A stretch of DNA of 64,000 bases, taken from assembly GCF_001425835.1 (NCBI RefSeq), contig NZ_LMDP01000002.1, positions 652,828 through 716,827 of the forward strand. The letters run 5' to 3'. Positions 62,392 to 64,000 of the stretch are shown here, piece after piece. This DNA is from Afipia sp. Root123D2 (GTDB lineage: Bacteria; Pseudomonadota; Alphaproteobacteria; Rhizobiales; Xanthobacteraceae). The translations under genes were made by a program, and so were the position numbers. Numbering within the stretch: the stretch's first letter is position 1; every line of letters begins with the position of its first letter. The notes under the pieces are model-generated. The model was not told the DNA's origin. It did not search any database and worked only from the letters and a program-made list of their open reading frames with translations.

Positions 62392-62520
62392 TCTGTTTTT
62401 TCTCAGACACCATTACGAGTTCCTGGGACGCCGATAAACTTAAGCGCTTACATTCCGATACTACACGGTTTCGCCCAGACACGCGCAATAGTTGAACTCA
62501 CCTCAGCCAGAGACTAGCAC

Positions 62521-63036
62521 ATGATTTTTACGAGCAATGAACTCCTAGCGTTTTTGAAAGATCACGGCATTCTTGCAAAAACGTATGAACATCCGCCGGT
62601 GCACACCGTCGAAGAATCCCGCGAGCTGCGCGGCGACATTCCGGGCGTCCACACCAAGAATCTTTTTCTTCGCGACGCCAAGCGGAATTTCTATCTGGTC
62701 GTGACCGGCGAAAGCACCAAGATCAATCTCAAATCTCTCGGCCCAAAAATCGGCGCGAACGGCAAACTGTCGTTCGCCGCGCCCGACGCCTTGAACGACG
62801 TGCTGGGAATTCAGCCGGGCAGCGTCTCGCTACTGGCGGCGATCAACGATGCGGATAAGCGAGCGACGGTGGTGATCGACGAAGCCCTGCTGGCCGAAAA
62901 CCCGATCAATTGCCACCCTCTCACCAACACAAGAACGACATCGCTCTCGAAGGACGACATTTTGGCATTTCTGACGGCGACGGGACATGCACTGCATTAT
63001 TTCTCATCGTCGAGCGATGGCGGGCCTGAAACCTAG
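62521..63036 (+). CDS. proX: ProX-type prolyl-tRNA deacylase (YbaK/ProRS-associated domain)
   Basis: 171 residues. The YbaK/INS-domain pattern is clear: YEHPPVHTVEESRELRGDIP, HTKNLFLRDAKRNFYLVV with the catalytic-type Lys in TKNLFL, GKLSFAAPDALNDVLGI and GSVSLLAAIND. Stand-alone members remove alanine or other wrong amino acids from tRNA-Pro. The gene is monocistronic and convergent with the ABC ATPase gene at the window edge. Confidence 0.93.
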   Translation: MIFTSNELLAFLKDHGILAKTYEHPPVHTVEESRELRGDIPGVHTKNLFLRDAKRNFYLVVTGESTKINLKSLGPKIGANGKLSFAAPDALNDVLGIQPGSVSLLAAINDADKRATVVIDEALLAENPINCHPLTNTRTTSLSKDDILAFLTATGHALHYFSSSSDGGPET

Positions 63037-63063
63037 CCAAGAGATTCTGTCGCGGCGCTGCCC

Positions 63064-63079
63064 GCTCCCGGACAGGAGC
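63064..63079. terminator. Weak hairpin between convergent genes
   Basis: GCTCC (63064-63068) pairs with GGAGC (63075-63079), loop of 6 nt, followed on the plus strand by a pyrimidine-rich CTTTACTTTCC. It may terminate the plus-strand gene; the stem is short. Confidence 0.35.
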
Positions 63080-63081
63080 CT

Positions 63082-64000
63082 TTACTTTCCAAGGTCCGGG
63101 CGCGAGTCGGATTGAAACAACAGGCAGCTGTCCGGCGATATGACCATGGACACCTCCCGCCCGACGCCAAACGTATCGGCCTCGTTCCGGTTCGACTGCT
63201 GAACGAGGATGGTTCGGTTCTCTGCGATCCGCACCTGATATTCGGTCGAGGGCCCGAGGTAGCTGACCAGTTCGACGGTGCCGGTGAGTGTATTGACATC
63301 GCCGGACCCGGTCGCCTCGCCCGATCCCGCACGCAGGAGCCGTATCTTTTCAGGCCGGATTCCCAACAGCGATGCCGGTGACGATGAGGGCGGCACTTTC
63401 AGCGAAAGACCGTCGTCGGTCGCAAAGATGCCCTGCGACAGTTTGCCGGAAAAGAAATTGGTCTTGCCTATAAAATCCGCGACGAAGGGAGTTGCCGGCC
63501 GTTCGTACAGGTCGGACGGCGAGCCGATCTGTTCGATCTTTCCGGCGTTCATCACAACCAGACGATCAGCGAGACTGAGCGCCTCCTCCTGATCGTGAGT
63601 CACGAACACGGTCGTCAAGCCGAGCGACTGTTGAAGCTGCCGAATTTGAATGCGCACGTCGTGGCGCAGTTTCGCATCTAGCGCGGACAGCGGTTCGTCA
63701 AGCAGCAGCACATGCGGATTGATGACCAGCGCTCGGGCCAAGGCGACGCGTTGCTGCTGGCCGCCGGACAATTGCCTCGGCATCCGCTCCGCGAACTGGC
63801 CGAGCTGAACCAGGTCCAGAACCTCGGTCACGCGGCGCTTGATGTCCGGTTTCGGAATCTGACGCATCTCCAGACCGTAAGCGACGTTCTGCGCCACCGT
63901 CATGTGGGGAAACAGAGCGAACCCCTGGAACACCATTCCGGTGTTGCGCTTGTTCGCCGGAACGTTGGTTACGTCGCGATCGCCAAAAAGGATCCGTCCT
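63082..64000 (-). CDS. ABC transporter ATPase (PotA/FbpC-like), N-terminus beyond window
   Basis: About 306 codons are visible, the gene continuing past base 64000. Present: NTGMVFQGFALFPHMTVAQN (Q-loop), PRQLSGGQQQRVALARALVI (signature), LLLDEPLSALDAKLR (Walker B), FVTHDQEEALSLADRL (switch His) and a C-terminal TOBE domain (SLLGIRPEKIRLLRA, GTVELVSYLGPSTEYQVRI). The Walker A motif lies outside. It energises a polyamine- or iron-type importer whose other genes are probably to the right. The frame runs unbroken from 63936 to the edge. Confidence 0.93.
   Translation of the reverse strand, partial: GRILFGDRDVTNVPANKRNTGMVFQGFALFPHMTVAQNVAYGLEMRQIPKPDIKRRVTEVLDLVQLGQFAERMPRQLSGGQQQRVALARALVINPHVLLLDEPLSALDAKLRHDVRIQIRQLQQSLGLTTVFVTHDQEEALSLADRLVVMNAGKIEQIGSPSDLYERPATPFVADFIGKTNFFSGKLSQGIFATDDGLSLKVPPSSSPASLLGIRPEKIRLLRAGSGEATGSGDVNTLTGTVELVSYLGPSTEYQVRIAENRTILVQQSNRNEADTFGVGREVSMVISPDSCLLFQSDSRPDLGK

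Noticed and set aside
1-64000. CRISPR arrays, tRNA or rRNA genes, phage modules, known riboswitches
   Set aside because: No regularly spaced repeats, cloverleaf-type sequences or ribosomal RNA signatures were noticed; this was by eye and a covariance search would be needed to exclude a small RNA.

Overview
The window is GC-rich chromosomal DNA with tightly packed genes, many ATGA start/stop overlaps and gene families typical of Rhizobiales. It most likely comes from the Bradyrhizobium / Rhodopseudomonas / Afipia / Nitrobacter group; this assignment rests on gene content and codon bias, not on a marker gene. No rRNA, tRNA or CRISPR array was seen.

Layout. (1) 1-3200: small stress and envelope genes (a ferritin-like DUF892 protein cut by the window edge, a PRC-barrel secreted protein, a low-affinity iron permease-like protein) and a frameshifted FAD oxidoreductase. 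(2) 3300-19400: a large alpha-glucan/trehalose block with malQ divergent from glgE, a treS-maltokinase fusion, glgB, glgX, treZ and treY. It holds the TreS-Pep2/GlgE route (trehalose to maltose to maltose-1-phosphate to glucan), branching and debranching, and the TreY-TreZ route from glucan back to trehalose. (3) 20350-29680: a ten-gene minus-strand catabolic operon: an acyl-CoA-dehydrogenase-fold protein (probably a flavin monooxygenase), an M20 hydrolase, a GntR/FCD regulator, a four-gene polyamine-type ABC importer, a DUF1028 protein, a V4R protein, and a flavin reductase fused to a LysR-type effector-binding domain. A perfect 12-bp palindrome lies between the predicted -35 and -10 boxes. 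This is the most original part of the window. (4) 30166-33670: a peptide-type solute-binding protein divergent from an AtzG-like/AtzE-like amidase pair.

(5) 34349-44330: a general-stress island: DUF3775, ChaB, a phosphoribosyltransferase, an alpha/beta hydrolase, a small-molecule-kinase-like protein, a PRPP-synthetase paralogue, PolX, two BON proteins, an HPF/RaiA-cold-shock fusion, a broken universal stress gene and a cyclopropane fatty acid synthase. (6) 44330-45290: a decayed junction with an HNH-like fragment, short repeats and a truncated IS3-family orfA ending at a perfect hairpin. (7) 45384-59899: an orphan PotD-like binding protein, folB, a gamma-glutamyltransferase, then soxB-soxD-soxA-soxG-sdaA-glyA, followed by a CobW-type GTPase and an amidohydrolase. 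The sox block describes a coherent route: sarcosine is oxidised to glycine with a folate-bound C1 unit, GlyA joins these to serine, and SdaA deaminates serine to pyruvate. (8) 60256-64000: a CocE/NonD hydrolase, a small membrane protein, a ProX-type prolyl-tRNA editing protein and the C-terminal part of another ABC ATPase.

Coordinates include stop codons. Starts were chosen from conserved N-termini and Shine-Dalgarno spacing, and doubtful choices are stated.
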